In this document: in pieces, positions 32,540 to 41,404 of the stretch
Position numbering within the stretch: the stretch's first letter is position 1
How the letters are laid out: the number at the start of each line of letters is the position of its first letter
Assembly (NCBI GenBank): GCA_022509005.1
Contig: JAFLUC010000010.1
Coordinates: 1-45,790 of the forward strand
DNA length: 45,790 nt
DNA from: Oscillospiraceae bacterium
GTDB taxonomy: Bacteria > Bacillota > Clostridia > UBA1381
Direction of reading: 5' to 3'
Translations under genes and position numbers: made by a program
Notes under the pieces: model-generated
What the model was told of the DNA's origin: nothing
The model's input: the letters and a program-made list of their open reading frames with translations, nothing else
The model's database searches: none

Positions 32540-33156
32540 CTTTTGATCTTATATAATAATGCGTTGCAGATTGCCGCAGCAACATTGCTGCCGCCCTTTC
32601 GCCCCTGTGCGACTATGTACGGAACGCCGCTTTGCATTATTAACTCCTTTGCCTCAACCACGTTTACAAATCCTACGGGAACGCCTATTATAAGCTTTGG
32701 CTTTATCTTTCGACGTTTTATCATTTCATCAAGTCTCATCAAAGCTGTCGGTGCATTTCCTACCGCAAAAATAAGTTCATGCTTTAACGTGCATGCCTTT
32801 TCTATCGAGACAGCAGCTCTTGTAACGCCCCTCGCCTTTGCCTGTCCTGCCACATCCGGGTCCGCCATAAAGCAGTGTACATCTCCTCCAAGGCTTCGCA
32901 CAAGCCTTTTATTTATGCCTGAAAATGCCATGTTTGTATCGGTAACGATATGCGCGCCGTTTTTTATCGCCTCTATCCCTGCCGCAACAGCACCATCGGA
33001 AAATTTCAGATTTTCTACATAATCAAAATCCGCTGTCGTATGAATAACGCGCATAAGAACATCACGGTTTTCCGGCGGTATTTTTATCCCTCGAAGCTCT
33101 TCCGAAATTATTTCCATACTGCGCTTTTCAATTTCCATAGGTTTTAAATATTCCAT
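32536..33156 (-). CDS. cbiC: Cobalt-precorrin-8 methylmutase
   Basis: This 206-residue enzyme moves the C11 methyl group to C12, giving cobyrinate. Hallmarks are RVIHTTADFDYVENLKFS near residue 46 with the catalytic His, GAHIVTDTNMAFSGINK and VGVPVGFVNVVEAKE, plus the GRKGGSNVAAAI tail. The length is normal. It begins 3 bases after the cbiJ stop and overlaps the permease gene by 4 bases, so it is translated with both. Confidence 0.95.
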   Translation of the reverse strand: MEYLKPMEIEKRSMEIISEELRGIKIPPENRDVLMRVIHTTADFDYVENLKFSDGAVAAGIEAIKNGAHIVTDTNMAFSGINKRLVRSLGGDVHCFMADPDVAGQAKARGVTRAAVSIEKACTLKHELIFAVGNAPTALMRLDEMIKRRKIKPKLIIGVPVGFVNVVEAKELIMQSGVPYIVAQGRKGGSNVAAAICNALLYKIKR

Positions 33157-33159
33157 TTT

Positions 33160-33870
33160 TCAATCCTTCTTTAACATCGTTTTAAGTTCTGCTAAACTGT
33201 ATCCGCCACGCCCTGTGTCGGGACGCTCTATCATAACAACCGTCATTCCGAGAGCCTTTGCCGCACTTAGTTTCTCTGAAGTTCCGCCCGCAGTTCCGCT
33301 GTCCTTTGTGACGAGATATCCCGAGCTTTTAAAGTCTTTTAAATTATCCTCATATGAATACGGCGGCATTTTATACATTATACAATCTATTGCCATGCCC
33401 GCGCATTTTTCACGAACTGCCGCCGTATCAAGCACACGCGCCGTTACCCTGTCACCTACAGGTTCAAACGCCGCAAGCTCCTTACTGCCGGTCGTCACGA
33501 AAATCCTGCCGCTTGTATTTTTTAAATACTCCGCCGCCGCTCCCGCATCCAATACCGAAATACAGCCCTCATACTCTGTTTCCTCACGCGCAAGCCTTAA
33601 ATATTTAATATTTGCTTTTTCACATGCCGCCCTTATGTTACGTGTCGCCTCTGCCGCATATGGATGAGTTGCGTCAATCACAACATCATAGCTCAAAACC
33701 GCTACAGCCATTTCAGCTGCATTGAGCCTTCCGACATGAACCGTTATTCCGCTCATAAGCGACGCGCCGTATTCAGTCGCGACATAAACCGATACATCAT
33801 GACCATTTGCGGCAAGAAACCCGCAAAGCTCTCTGCCGTCGCTCGTTCCCGAAAATACCGCTATTTTCAT
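33160..33870 (-). CDS. cbiJ: Cobalt-precorrin-6A reductase
   Basis: This 236-residue CbiJ/CobK-type reductase uses NAD(P)H to reduce precorrin-6A. The N-terminus (KIAVFSGTSDGRELCGFLAANG), DATHPYAAEATRNIRAACE near residue 68 and TKDSGTAGGTSEKLSAAKALGM near 190 are family motifs. It overlaps cbiH by 4 bases and leaves 3 bases before cbiC, in keeping with its step just before ring methyl rearrangement. Confidence 0.93.
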   Translation of the reverse strand: MKIAVFSGTSDGRELCGFLAANGHDVSVYVATEYGASLMSGITVHVGRLNAAEMAVAVLSYDVVIDATHPYAAEATRNIRAACEKANIKYLRLAREETEYEGCISVLDAGAAAEYLKNTSGRIFVTTGSKELAAFEPVGDRVTARVLDTAAVREKCAGMAIDCIMYKMPPYSYEDNLKDFKSSGYLVTKDSGTAGGTSEKLSAAKALGMTVVMIERPDTGRGGYSLAELKTMLKKD

Positions 33871-34595
33871 ATGTCTCTGTAACCCCTTTGCGTTACTATT
33901 TTACCATTTATAATCTTCGTTCTGCTGCTGCCTATAAACACGGTTGTAAACATATTTGTCCGCGCGTCTTTAAGCTCGCCCAGCGTGCATATCGTGTAAT
34001 TTTCACCGTCCCGACCTATATTTTCAACGTAGGCGCAGGGCGTGTCGGGCGATCTGTATTGAAGTATGTAACCGCACGCCTTTGCAAGATAATCGGCACG
34101 CTTTTTGCTTGACGGATTGTATATGCATATCGAAAAATCAGCTGCCGCCGCCGATCTAATCCGCTTTTCTATTACCTCCCACGGAGTGAGCAGATCGGAC
34201 AGGCTTATCACCGCAAAATCGTGTGTGAGCGGCGCTCCTACCACCGCCGCCCCGCTGCATGCCGCGGTTACGCCGGGTATTACTTCTATCTCCACATTTG
34301 GATGATCTTTGCACACCTCATATATAAGTCCTGCCATGCCGTAAACGCCCGTGTCACCGCTCGATACCATCGCAACCGTTTTTCCGCTTAATGCGTATTG
34401 AAGTGCTTTACGGCAACGCTCGACTTCCTTTGTCATCGCCGATGAAAATATCTCCTTACCTTTCAGCATATCTGAAATAAGGTTTATATAATAAGTATAT
34501 CCTGTAACAACCTCGGCATTCTTGATGGCGCGGACTGCTCGTATTGTCATATCATCTTTTCCGCCTGGCCCCAGCCCCACAACATAAATTTTCAA
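33867..34595 (-). CDS. cbiH: Cobalt-factor III (precorrin-3B) C17-methyltransferase
   Basis: This 242-residue SAM-dependent methyltransferase performs ring contraction and C17 methylation. It begins LKIYVVGLGPGGKDDMTIRA and includes GDTGVYGMAGL and VIPGVTAACSGAAVVGAPLTHDF. No ATG fits: the best start is TTG at 34595, with GGAG 9 bases upstream, overlapping the cbiG stop as TTGA. Starting further upstream (34700) would add 35 non-family residues overlapping cbiG by about 108 bases. The TTG start could lower its translation relative to its neighbours. Confidence 0.92.
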   Translation of the reverse strand: MKIYVVGLGPGGKDDMTIRAVRAIKNAEVVTGYTYYINLISDMLKGKEIFSSAMTKEVERCRKALQYALSGKTVAMVSSGDTGVYGMAGLIYEVCKDHPNVEIEVIPGVTAACSGAAVVGAPLTHDFAVISLSDLLTPWEVIEKRIRSAAAADFSICIYNPSSKKRADYLAKACGYILQYRSPDTPCAYVENIGRDGENYTICTLGELKDARTNMFTTVFIGSSRTKIINGKIVTQRGYRDI

Positions 34596-35581
34596 AAGCT
34601 TACACTCCAATCCTTTACGGCAGCAGCAATTGTAACTCCGTCGCCTTTTGTTTTGTGTATCACAATCATTCCTCCCGATGCCGCCGCTGCTCTTTCGCAC
34701 ACGTTATCGGTGCCTGTAGTTTTTTTTACAAATTCTGATACTTCAAATTCACCCGGTACACGGTTCAGCTCCTCTGTTGTATATAATTTCAAACCAGTGT
34801 CAAGTTTTTCTGCTAACGCGCGTATTGATTTTTCATTTTTCTTTATATCTATAGTTGCCACCGAATCAACAGCTTTTTCATTTATACCAAGACCCGAAAA
34901 AAGCTCTATAAGCGCGTTTTCATCGGCATCCCTTCTGCTTCCCGCGCCAATAACATACCGCTTCGGTATAAGGTTTAATGTATGAAGGAACGGCTTTTTT
35001 ACCTCGTCCGAAATACAGATGCCGCATTCATGATCCGTACCCTGCTCTATTCCTTCCGGTATTCTGCCGCTGATTTTAAAATCGCTCACAAGCCCGACTG
35101 TTTCACCACCAAGCAGCGCGCCGGAAATATGCTTTATTTCATCAATATTATCTATCGCATAGCCGCTGTTTACCGCCCATGTATCAACCGCAAAAACACC
35201 GTTTATATCCGTTGCTGTCGTTATAACTGCGCACGAACCAAGCTTATCTGCAAGCTCTTCTGCAAACGCGTTTGCGCCGCCTATGTGACCCGATAAAAGC
35301 GGAATAACAAACCGCGCCGCCTCATCAATACATATAACAGCCGGATCGGTATCCTTTTTTCCAACATACGGCGCGATTGCTCTTACGGCGATCCCCACAG
35401 CGCCGATAAATATCACAGCATCGCTTGCGGCAAATGCCTTCCCTGTCCACTCACCGAGATAACACCCTTTCGGATTAAAGGTTTTTCCGTTTGCTTCGAC
35501 CTGCTCATTACGAATGAGTTGCTCTATTTTTTTATTTAATTCATCACCTTTTGCGGTGAAGGATATAATTGATACTTTCAT
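34592..35581 (-). CDS. cbiG: Cobalt-precorrin-5A hydrolase
   Basis: This 329-residue enzyme opens the lactone ring of cobalt-precorrin-5A and releases acetaldehyde. Family motifs include IFIGAVGIAVRAIAPYV, the catalytic region LLSGHIGGANAFAEELA near residue 92, TTATDINGVFAVDTWA and the C-terminal CbiG_C domain from about 205 (LIPKRYVIGAGSRRDADENAL). It overlaps cbiF by 4 bases and cbiH by 4. Its place between cbiF and cbiH matches the anaerobic cobalt-early route. Confidence 0.94.
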   Translation of the reverse strand: MKVSIISFTAKGDELNKKIEQLIRNEQVEANGKTFNPKGCYLGEWTGKAFAASDAVIFIGAVGIAVRAIAPYVGKKDTDPAVICIDEAARFVIPLLSGHIGGANAFAEELADKLGSCAVITTATDINGVFAVDTWAVNSGYAIDNIDEIKHISGALLGGETVGLVSDFKISGRIPEGIEQGTDHECGICISDEVKKPFLHTLNLIPKRYVIGAGSRRDADENALIELFSGLGINEKAVDSVATIDIKKNEKSIRALAEKLDTGLKLYTTEELNRVPGEFEVSEFVKKTTGTDNVCERAAAASGGMIVIHKTKGDGVTIAAAVKDWSVSF

Positions 35582-36327
35582 TCTTTTCCTTTTCTGAATT
35601 CATGCGAGAATCCGGGGTCATATAGCTTCGATCTGTCATAGCTGCCTTCTAAAAATCCGCCTACGGTAATAAGCGCGATTTTTGTGATTCCATGCTCCGC
35701 CGCTGCATCCGCAAGCTCTGCCACGCATGTTCTTATAACCTTTTCATCCTCATGTGTTGCCTTATATACAATAGCCGCAGGCGTTTGGGGCGCATAGCCT
35801 CCGTCAATAAGCCGCTTTGACAGCTCTTTCAGCATCCCGGCAGAGAGGAATATAACCATTGTCGCGCCATGCGCCGCAAAGCTTTCTATGCTTTCCTTCT
35901 CCGGCACAGGTGTACGTCCTGCCATGCGTGTTATGATAACACTCTGGCTCACGCCCGGCAGCGTATATTCCGCCTTTAGCGCGGCTGCTGCGCCGAACAT
36001 TGAGCTTACCCCCGGGCATACATCATACTTGATCCCTAGCCGGTCAAGCGCATCCATCTGCTCGCGTATCGCTCCGTAAACCGCAGGATCGCCTGTGTGC
36101 AGCCTTACAACCGATTTGTCACGGTTGCGCTCCATCACCGAAATAACCTCTTCAAGCGTCATTTTTGCGCTGTCATATATTTCGCAATCCTGACTTGCAT
36201 ATCCTAAAAGCTCCTTATTTACCAAAGACCCGGCATATATGATCACATCCGCCGCCTCCAGCAGCTTCATTCCCCTCACGGTTATGAGATCCGCCGCGCC
36301 CGGTCCGGCTCCGACAAAATTAACCAT
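35578..36327 (-). CDS. cbiF: Cobalt-precorrin-4 C11-methyltransferase
   Basis: This 249-residue SAM-dependent uroporphyrin-III C-methyltransferase-like enzyme contains VNFVGAGPGAADLITVRGMKLL at the N-terminus, RLHTGDPAVYGAIREQMDAL near 96 and PGVSSMFGAAAALKAEYTLPG near 125. The segment YKATHEDEKVIRTCVAEL near 187 is typical of CbiF/CobM. It lies 12 bases after cbiL and overlaps cbiG by 4 bases. Confidence 0.95.
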   Translation of the reverse strand: MVNFVGAGPGAADLITVRGMKLLEAADVIIYAGSLVNKELLGYASQDCEIYDSAKMTLEEVISVMERNRDKSVVRLHTGDPAVYGAIREQMDALDRLGIKYDVCPGVSSMFGAAAALKAEYTLPGVSQSVIITRMAGRTPVPEKESIESFAAHGATMVIFLSAGMLKELSKRLIDGGYAPQTPAAIVYKATHEDEKVIRTCVAELADAAAEHGITKIALITVGGFLEGSYDRSKLYDPGFSHEFRKGKE

Positions 36328-36339
36328 AGCATTAACTCC

Positions 36340-37020
36340 TTACTTGACAATTATAATAGAAAAATAACTCGACTTATCATCTACATCATCAAGATTTTTG
36401 TAAATACGCTCATTCTCCATGCCGCAGCATTCCACCATGACCGCGTTTTGCGCAAGCCCCTTTTCCTTTATCACGTCACGAACCGCGCCAATTTTACGGC
36501 TTGCCTTCATGAGCACCTTTGTGCCGTGCATATCAAGCATTGCTTCTGTTTGGTCATAGCTTGCCGGCAGAATTATAAGCGGCTCATCGCGCTCGCACAG
36601 CGCCATATTAAGCCGAGCTGCCGCCGCGGAGAACGATGTTATCCCCGGCACAAGCTCCGTCTCATACCCCCGCGCCTGTAGTATTCTGTTGATCTGCATA
36701 TATGTGGAGTATATCGTGACATCACCGAGCGTTATAAACGCAATGTCTTTTCCCTCCGTTAAATGGCTCTCAATACTATCGGCAATTGCGGAGTAGTTCT
36801 TTTCAAGCTCGTCAAAATCCTTAGTCATCGGCATAAAAAATTCGATTATTTTCTTATCCCTGACATGCTCTTCGATTATTTCATATGCCGTTCTCGCGCC
36901 GTTCTTCATGAGCGGCACCGCTATTATATCCGCCTCGCGCAGCACACGCAGTGCCTTTAGCGTTAACAGCTCCTTATCACCCGGACCTACTCCTACGCCA
37001 TACAGCTTACCATTTTTCAT
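36340..37020 (-). CDS. cbiL: Cobalt-precorrin-2 (cobalt-factor II) C20-methyltransferase
   Basis: This 226-residue SAM-dependent methyltransferase is first in the operon. Motifs are GVGVGPGDKELLTLKALRVL, IAFITLGDVTIYSTYMQIN near 95 and ELVPGITSFSAAAARLNMAL near 120. It adds the C20 methyl to cobalt-factor II, the first step after chelation. AAAGGA lies 9 bases before the ATG, directly after the riboswitch terminator, so translation depends on read-through. Confidence 0.95.
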   Translation of the reverse strand: MKNGKLYGVGVGPGDKELLTLKALRVLREADIIAVPLMKNGARTAYEIIEEHVRDKKIIEFFMPMTKDFDELEKNYSAIADSIESHLTEGKDIAFITLGDVTIYSTYMQINRILQARGYETELVPGITSFSAAAARLNMALCERDEPLIILPASYDQTEAMLDMHGTKVLMKASRKIGAVRDVIKEKGLAQNAVMVECCGMENERIYKNLDDVDDKSSYFSIIIVK

Positions 37021-37045
37021 GTGTCATATCCTTTCATACATAAAG

Positions 37046-37073
37046 AAAAAAACTGTTCCCGAAAGAACAGCTT
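37046..37073 (-). terminator. Riboswitch expression-platform terminator
   Basis: A stem of ten pairs (one G-U) formed by 37064-37074 and 37048-37058 around CTGTTC/GAACAG with a short loop, followed on the minus strand by a T-rich run and then the cbiL ribosome binding site. Confidence 0.8.
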
Positions 37074-37350
37074 TTGCACCCAAACAAAACGCTGACGCAT
37101 ACAGCGTCTACGTCTCTTTGCGATTCGCCCGTTCTCGCAGGTTATTACGCAGACCTCATGCGCCTGTATCCGGACTTATACATCAACACCTATACGCGCC
37201 TTCCCGGGAGGGCATACATGAGCGTAAAAATTTTATACACTCTACTCCCAGTGGCATATTGCGTACAGATTCCGTAAATACCGTAGCGGAACTGTGCCGG
37301 ATTCTCACCGGACTTCCCGGGGATAACAATCCCCACGCATGAAATCATCT
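37046..37350 (-). promoter_or_regulatory. Cobalamin riboswitch with terminator
   Basis: Transcribed leftward. Near the 5' end (about 37283-37319) it has the conserved GGGAA...GGTGAGAATCC...ACAG segment of the B12 aptamer. The B12 box (AAGTCCGGATACAGGCGC on the minus strand) lies at 37160-37177. An intrinsic terminator follows at 37046-37073, just before the cbiL ribosome binding site. Such elements bind adenosylcobalamin and switch off biosynthesis and uptake genes when it is plentiful. The precise 5' and 3' ends are approximate. Confidence 0.92.
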
Positions 37351-37362
37351 GTATTCATTTTT

Positions 37363-37368
37363 ATTATA
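37363..37368 (-). promoter_or_regulatory. -10 box of the cobalamin operon
   Basis: A perfect TATAAT on the minus strand directly after the stop codon of the HAD gene. The matching -35 position falls inside that gene and is weak (TGGTGC), so only the -10 box is supported. Confidence 0.45.
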
Positions 37369-38211
37369 CTAGTTTATCATATCAAGCACCACTGCCGCGC
37401 CGTCCTCCTCATTTGACAGCGTAATCATATCCGCGGCAGCCTTTGCGGCCTCGTCGGCATTTGCCATTGCGATTCCTACTCCGGCCTTTTTCAGCATATC
37501 CGAATCATTCTCGCTGTCGCCGATTGCGGCTGTAGCCTCGGGAGCTATACCCAAGAGCTTCGCAATTTTGAGAAGCGCGTAACCCTTGCCTGATTTTCTG
37601 TGGTTTATATCTATATTCATATCGCCGCCGTAAACGCAGCCTACATCGTATTTTTTCACGATTTCAATAATATTTTCCTGCGCCGCCTTATCCTCGGGTC
37701 TGAACGCAAGTGTTATGACGCGAACCGGCTTATTGCATTCCATTACGAATTCCGGCAGACTGTCTACCATTATCCTGGTGGTTTTAAAATACTCAATTGC
37801 ATGATGGGGCAGTCCCATCTCTATCGTTTTTTCAAATCCTCTGTTCTCCATATATCCGCAGCCGTCGAGATATGCCGCGGTGATTACAGAATTTCTGTCA
37901 AATTCCGATATTATTGCCGATGCCGTGTCGCACGGAACGGCGCGCTCGTAAACGAGACTGCCGTCAGTTTTGTACACCGCCGCGCCGTTGCTGGTTATGA
38001 GATAATTAACGCCCGGCATCGCTTTGAGCTCATCAGGTATTCCGTTAAAAGCTCTCCCCGTTGCCGGTACAAGCTCAATCCCCCTGTCCGCCGCAGCATG
38101 AAGAGCATCGCGGACGCGCGGTGAAATCGTCTTATCGTCTTTGAACACCGTTCCGTCAAGATCAAACGCTATAATTTTGATATGTTTAAGTTTATCACTA
38201 TTCATTCTCAT
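37369..38211 (-). CDS. Cof-type HAD-family phosphatase
   Basis: This 280-residue HAD hydrolase of the Cof/YidA type is probably a sugar-phosphate or nucleotide phosphatase. Motif I is IIAFDLDGTVF (nucleophile Asp near residue 17). Motif II is LITSNGA near 72. A large cap domain follows, and motif IV is AIGDSENDSDML near 232, preceded by NHRKSGKGYALL. The start may be 38211 or the ATG two codons later. It lies 37 bases after the cyclophilin gene with a hairpin between them. Substrate is not predictable. Confidence 0.9.
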   Translation of the reverse strand: MRMNSDKLKHIKIIAFDLDGTVFKDDKTISPRVRDALHAAADRGIELVPATGRAFNGIPDELKAMPGVNYLITSNGAAVYKTDGSLVYERAVPCDTASAIISEFDRNSVITAAYLDGCGYMENRGFEKTIEMGLPHHAIEYFKTTRIMVDSLPEFVMECNKPVRVITLAFRPEDKAAQENIIEIVKKYDVGCVYGGDMNIDINHRKSGKGYALLKIAKLLGIAPEATAAIGDSENDSDMLKKAGVGIAMANADEAAKAAADMITLSNEEDGAAVVLDMIN

Positions 38212-38220
38212 AATCGGATA

Positions 38221-38242
38221 GGACTGCCCATTTGAGCAGTCC
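38221..38242 (-). other. Hairpin between the cyclophilin and HAD genes
   Basis: A 7-bp perfect stem (GGACTGC/GCAGTCC, 38221-38227 with 38236-38242) with an 8-base loop. No T run follows on the minus strand, so it may be a processing or stability hairpin rather than a terminator. Confidence 0.45.
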
Positions 38243-38248
38243 GAAAAA

Positions 38249-38722
38249 TCATGCCATTCTTATTGTTTTAATGACCTGCGGTACTATCGGCTGATCTCTG
38301 AAATCAGTCTGGGTCTCGGCAATTTTATCGACTACATCCATACCCTCTGTTACCTTGCCGAACGCCGCATACTGACCATCAAGATGCGGAGCATCCTTAT
38401 GCATGATGAAGAACTGGCTTGACGCGCTGTTGGGGAACATTGTTCTTGCCATTGAAAGAACGCCGCGCGTATGCTTCAGATCGTTCTTGACTCCATTCGC
38501 GTCAAACTCGCCCTTTATAGAATCCGCCTTCTTCTGCGCTCCCGTCGCGTCCATGCCGCCGCCCTGGATCATAAATCCTGCGATTACTCTGTGGAATACA
38601 AGACCCGCAAAGAAGTCCTCTTCTATAAGCTTCTTGAAATTTTCAACCGTTATCGGCGCTGTCTCCGGATATAATTCGGCTTTGATTATCCCGCCGTCCT
38701 GCATTTCTATTTCTATATTCAT
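38249..38722 (-). CDS. Cyclophilin-type peptidyl-prolyl isomerase
   Basis: This 157-residue cytoplasmic cyclophilin has no signal peptide. It shows the family core: FAGLVFHRVIAGFMIQGG near residue 37 with the catalytic Arg, RGVLSMARTMFPNSASSQFFI near 85 and LDGQYAAFGKVTEGMDVVDKI near 113. It accelerates proline cis-trans turns during folding. GGAG lies 9 bases before the ATG. It starts 15 bases after gyrA, so it is probably transcribed with it. Confidence 0.95.
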   Translation of the reverse strand: MNIEIEMQDGGIIKAELYPETAPITVENFKKLIEEDFFAGLVFHRVIAGFMIQGGGMDATGAQKKADSIKGEFDANGVKNDLKHTRGVLSMARTMFPNSASSQFFIMHKDAPHLDGQYAAFGKVTEGMDVVDKIAETQTDFRDQPIVPQVIKTIRMA

Positions 38723-38737
38723 GTTTAAATTCTCCTT

Positions 38738-41257
38738 TTATTCCTCTGTCTCCTGAACCTCTGCTTCGGCTTCCTCGCCCTCGACATCCTCTGATTCTTC
38801 CTTATACCGCTCCGTAAGCGCAGCGCTTACGACCTTTACATCGTCCGCCACCTTAACAAGCCTTACACCCTGCGTGTGACGTCCGAACTTGCTTATTTCG
38901 TCGGTGTGCATTCTTATCACAACGCCCTCTGATGTTATGAGCATAAGATCACTGTCCTCCGGCGCCGATATAAGTCCTGCCATTTTTCCGGTCTTTTCGC
39001 TAAGCTTATAGGTGAATATACCCTTTCCGGCTCTTGACTGGGGTCTGTATTCCTCAAGCTCGGTGCGCTTGCCGTAGCCGTTTTCGGTTACCGCAAGAAT
39101 TGTTTCCTTCGGATCCGCAATAACAGCCGAAACGACCTCGTCGCCCTTTCTCAGGTCAATCGCCTTAACGCCGCGTGTCGTTCTTCCCATAACTCTGCCC
39201 TCACGCTCGGCAAAGCGTATCGACATACCGTCCTTTGTAGCAACAATAATATCCTTCTCACCGTCTGTAAGATTAACGCTTATCAGCTCATCACCCTCAA
39301 CAAGCTCAATCGCTCTTAAGCCGCTCTGACGTATTCTCGAATAGTCCATAATATCAGAACGCTTTATAAGTCCGCCGCGCGTTACAAATGTGAGATAATC
39401 ACCGTTGTTAAACTCGCGAACCGGAATCATCGCGCTGATCTTTTCATCATTTTCAAGCGGGAGAAGGTTTATGATCGCCATGCCCTTAGCAGTTCTGCCC
39501 GCCTCCGGGATCTGGTATCCCTTGAGCCTGTACACAATTCCGCGAGTGGTAAAGAACAGGATATGATCGTGCGTTGACGCTGTGAATATGCGCTCCACAA
39601 AGTCCTCTTCGCGCGTTGTTACGCCGGTTATACCTCTTCCGCCTCTGCGCTGCGACTTATATGTGTCAACAGGAACTCGCTTTGCATAACCTTTATGGGT
39701 GAGAGTGAATATGCATTCCTCTTCCTCGATCAGATCCTCGTCCTCAAGATCGCTGTAGTCCATAGCGATCTCTGTACGGCGTGAATCGCCGTATTTATTC
39801 TTCATCTGTATAAGATCTTCCTTTATGATCGCGCAGACCTTCGATTCATCTGCAAGAATAGCTTCATATTCGGCAATCTTTGCAATAACCGCTTCATATT
39901 CCTCCTCGATCTTTTCACGCTCCATGCCCGATAAACGTCCGAGCTGCATTCTCACGATCGCGGTTGCCTGAACATCATCAAGCGCAAAACGCTCACAAAG
40001 ATTTGCTTTTGCGTCCTCAACCGATTTTGAGGAACGGATTATACGTATAACCTCATCGATATTATCTATAACGATCTTGTAGCCTTCCAAGAGATGCGCT
40101 CTCTCGCGCGCCTTGTTCAAATCAAATTTTGTGCGGCGGATTATTACATCCTCCTGATGCGCGATATAATAATCTATCATCTGGCGGAGATTTAAAATCT
40201 TCGGAACCTTGTCAACAAGCGCGAGCAAAATTATACCAAACGAATCCTGCATCTGTGTCTGCTTGTACAAATTATTAAGAACAACGTTCGCGTTCGCGTC
40301 GCGCTTAAGATCGATTACAAGTCGTATTTCCTCTGTTGACTCATCTCGCGTTCCTGCTATGCCGTCAATCTTTCCGTCGCGTACAAGCTCATTTATATGC
40401 TTATCCATCTGCGCCTTATTTACCTTGTACGGGATCTCCGTTACAACGATACGCTGCCTGCCGTTATCAAGCTCCTCGATCTCAGCCTTGGCGCGGAGAA
40501 TGATCTTGCCGCGTCCTGTAGTGTAAGCCTGCCCTACACCGCGCTTGCCCATAATTATGCCGCCTGTGGGGAAGTCCGGTCCTGGGATATAATTCATAAG
40601 CTCATCAACTGTGATCATCGGATCATCGATCGTTGCTATGATCGCGTCTATACACTCCGTCAGATTATGCGGCGGTATATTTGTCGCCATACCGACAGCA
40701 ATACCGTTTGAGCCGTTCACAAGCAGGTTCGGGAATCTGGACGGAAGAACATCCGGCTCCTTGAGCTTATCATCAAAGTTCGGTACAAAATCAACGGTGT
40801 CCTTTTCAATATCGGTAAGCATCGATGCCGATATTTTAGACATCTTCGCCTCTGTGTAACGATATGCAGCCGGCGGATCGCCGTCAATCGAACCAAAGTT
40901 ACCCTTTGGCTGCACAAGCGGATATCTTAGCGAGAAGTCCTGTCCCAATCGTACCATCGCATCATAAACGGATGCGTCACCGTGCGGATGATATTTACCG
41001 AGAACGTCTCCGACAGTCGTTGCCGACTTACGGAAATCAGCCTCGTACAAGAGTCCTCCCTCGTACATATCGTAAAGAATACGTCTGTGCACAGGCTTCA
41101 GACCATCTCGTACATCGGGAAGCGCGCGGCTTACGATAACGCTCATGGCATAATCTATATATGCCTTTTTCATCTCATTGTTAAGATCCACTCCGACAAT
41201 CTTCTGGTTTTCGATAACCGACATATCAAGAGCTAATTCCTTTGACTTTTTAGCCAT
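38738..41257 (-). CDS. gyrA: DNA gyrase subunit A
   Basis: This 839-residue type IIA topoisomerase subunit introduces negative supercoils with GyrB. The catalytic Tyr is Y134 ([13 protein letters not shown]). The GyrA box QRRGGRG in the C-terminal beta-pinwheel (near 545) separates it from ParC. The tail is acidic ([20 protein letters not shown]). The start at 41257 has AAGGAGG 5 bases upstream and is preferred over 41296. At the quinolone-contact site the sequence is [10 protein letters not shown], so the residue equivalent to E. coli Ser83 is Ala95 while Asp87 is kept as Asp99. gyrB is not in the window. Confidence 0.97.
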   Translation of the reverse strand: MAKKSKELALDMSVIENQKIVGVDLNNEMKKAYIDYAMSVIVSRALPDVRDGLKPVHRRILYDMYEGGLLYEADFRKSATTVGDVLGKYHPHGDASVYDAMVRLGQDFSLRYPLVQPKGNFGSIDGDPPAAYRYTEAKMSKISASMLTDIEKDTVDFVPNFDDKLKEPDVLPSRFPNLLVNGSNGIAVGMATNIPPHNLTECIDAIIATIDDPMITVDELMNYIPGPDFPTGGIIMGKRGVGQAYTTGRGKIILRAKAEIEELDNGRQRIVVTEIPYKVNKAQMDKHINELVRDGKIDGIAGTRDESTEEIRLVIDLKRDANANVVLNNLYKQTQMQDSFGIILLALVDKVPKILNLRQMIDYYIAHQEDVIIRRTKFDLNKARERAHLLEGYKIVIDNIDEVIRIIRSSKSVEDAKANLCERFALDDVQATAIVRMQLGRLSGMEREKIEEEYEAVIAKIAEYEAILADESKVCAIIKEDLIQMKNKYGDSRRTEIAMDYSDLEDEDLIEEEECIFTLTHKGYAKRVPVDTYKSQRRGGRGITGVTTREEDFVERIFTASTHDHILFFTTRGIVYRLKGYQIPEAGRTAKGMAIINLLPLENDEKISAMIPVREFNNGDYLTFVTRGGLIKRSDIMDYSRIRQSGLRAIELVEGDELISVNLTDGEKDIIVATKDGMSIRFAEREGRVMGRTTRGVKAIDLRKGDEVVSAVIADPKETILAVTENGYGKRTELEEYRPQSRAGKGIFTYKLSEKTGKMAGLISAPEDSDLMLITSEGVVIRMHTDEISKFGRHTQGVRLVKVADDVKVVSAALTERYKEESEDVEGEEAEAEVQETEE

Positions 41258-41316
41258 ACTTTCCTCCTTGAGTTCCTGAATTTGAACTCTCTGCAATTAA
41301 ACCTTATATACTAATC

Positions 41317-41345
41317 ATTATATCATAAATCAGCAAAAATTGCAA
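41317..41345 (-). promoter_or_regulatory. Promoter of gyrA
   Basis: Minus strand: TTGCAA (41340-41345), 17-base spacer, perfect TATAAT (41317-41322). Confidence 0.7.
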
Positions 41346-41358
41346 GCAAATACCAATA

Positions 41359-41385
41359 AAAAAACCGCTCATAGAGCGGTTTTTT
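41359..41385 (-). terminator. Terminator after the PrsA-like gene
   Basis: A 12-bp stem (41359-41370 with 41374-41385) of AAAAAACCGCTC/GAGCGGTTTTTT with loop ATA, 19 bases after the stop. Its A and T flanks make it work in both directions. Confidence 0.9.
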
Positions 41386-41404
41386 ATTGCGATTTTAGCC
41401 AAAC

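Noticed and set aside
33215-33667. 150-codon plus-strand frame opposite cbiJ
   Set aside because: It is the shadow of a well-supported gene with clear family motifs, and has no ribosome binding site.
37074-37277. Plus-strand open frames across 36908-37342
   Set aside because: They run antisense through the B12 riboswitch and the start of cbiL; the conserved RNA elements explain the region.
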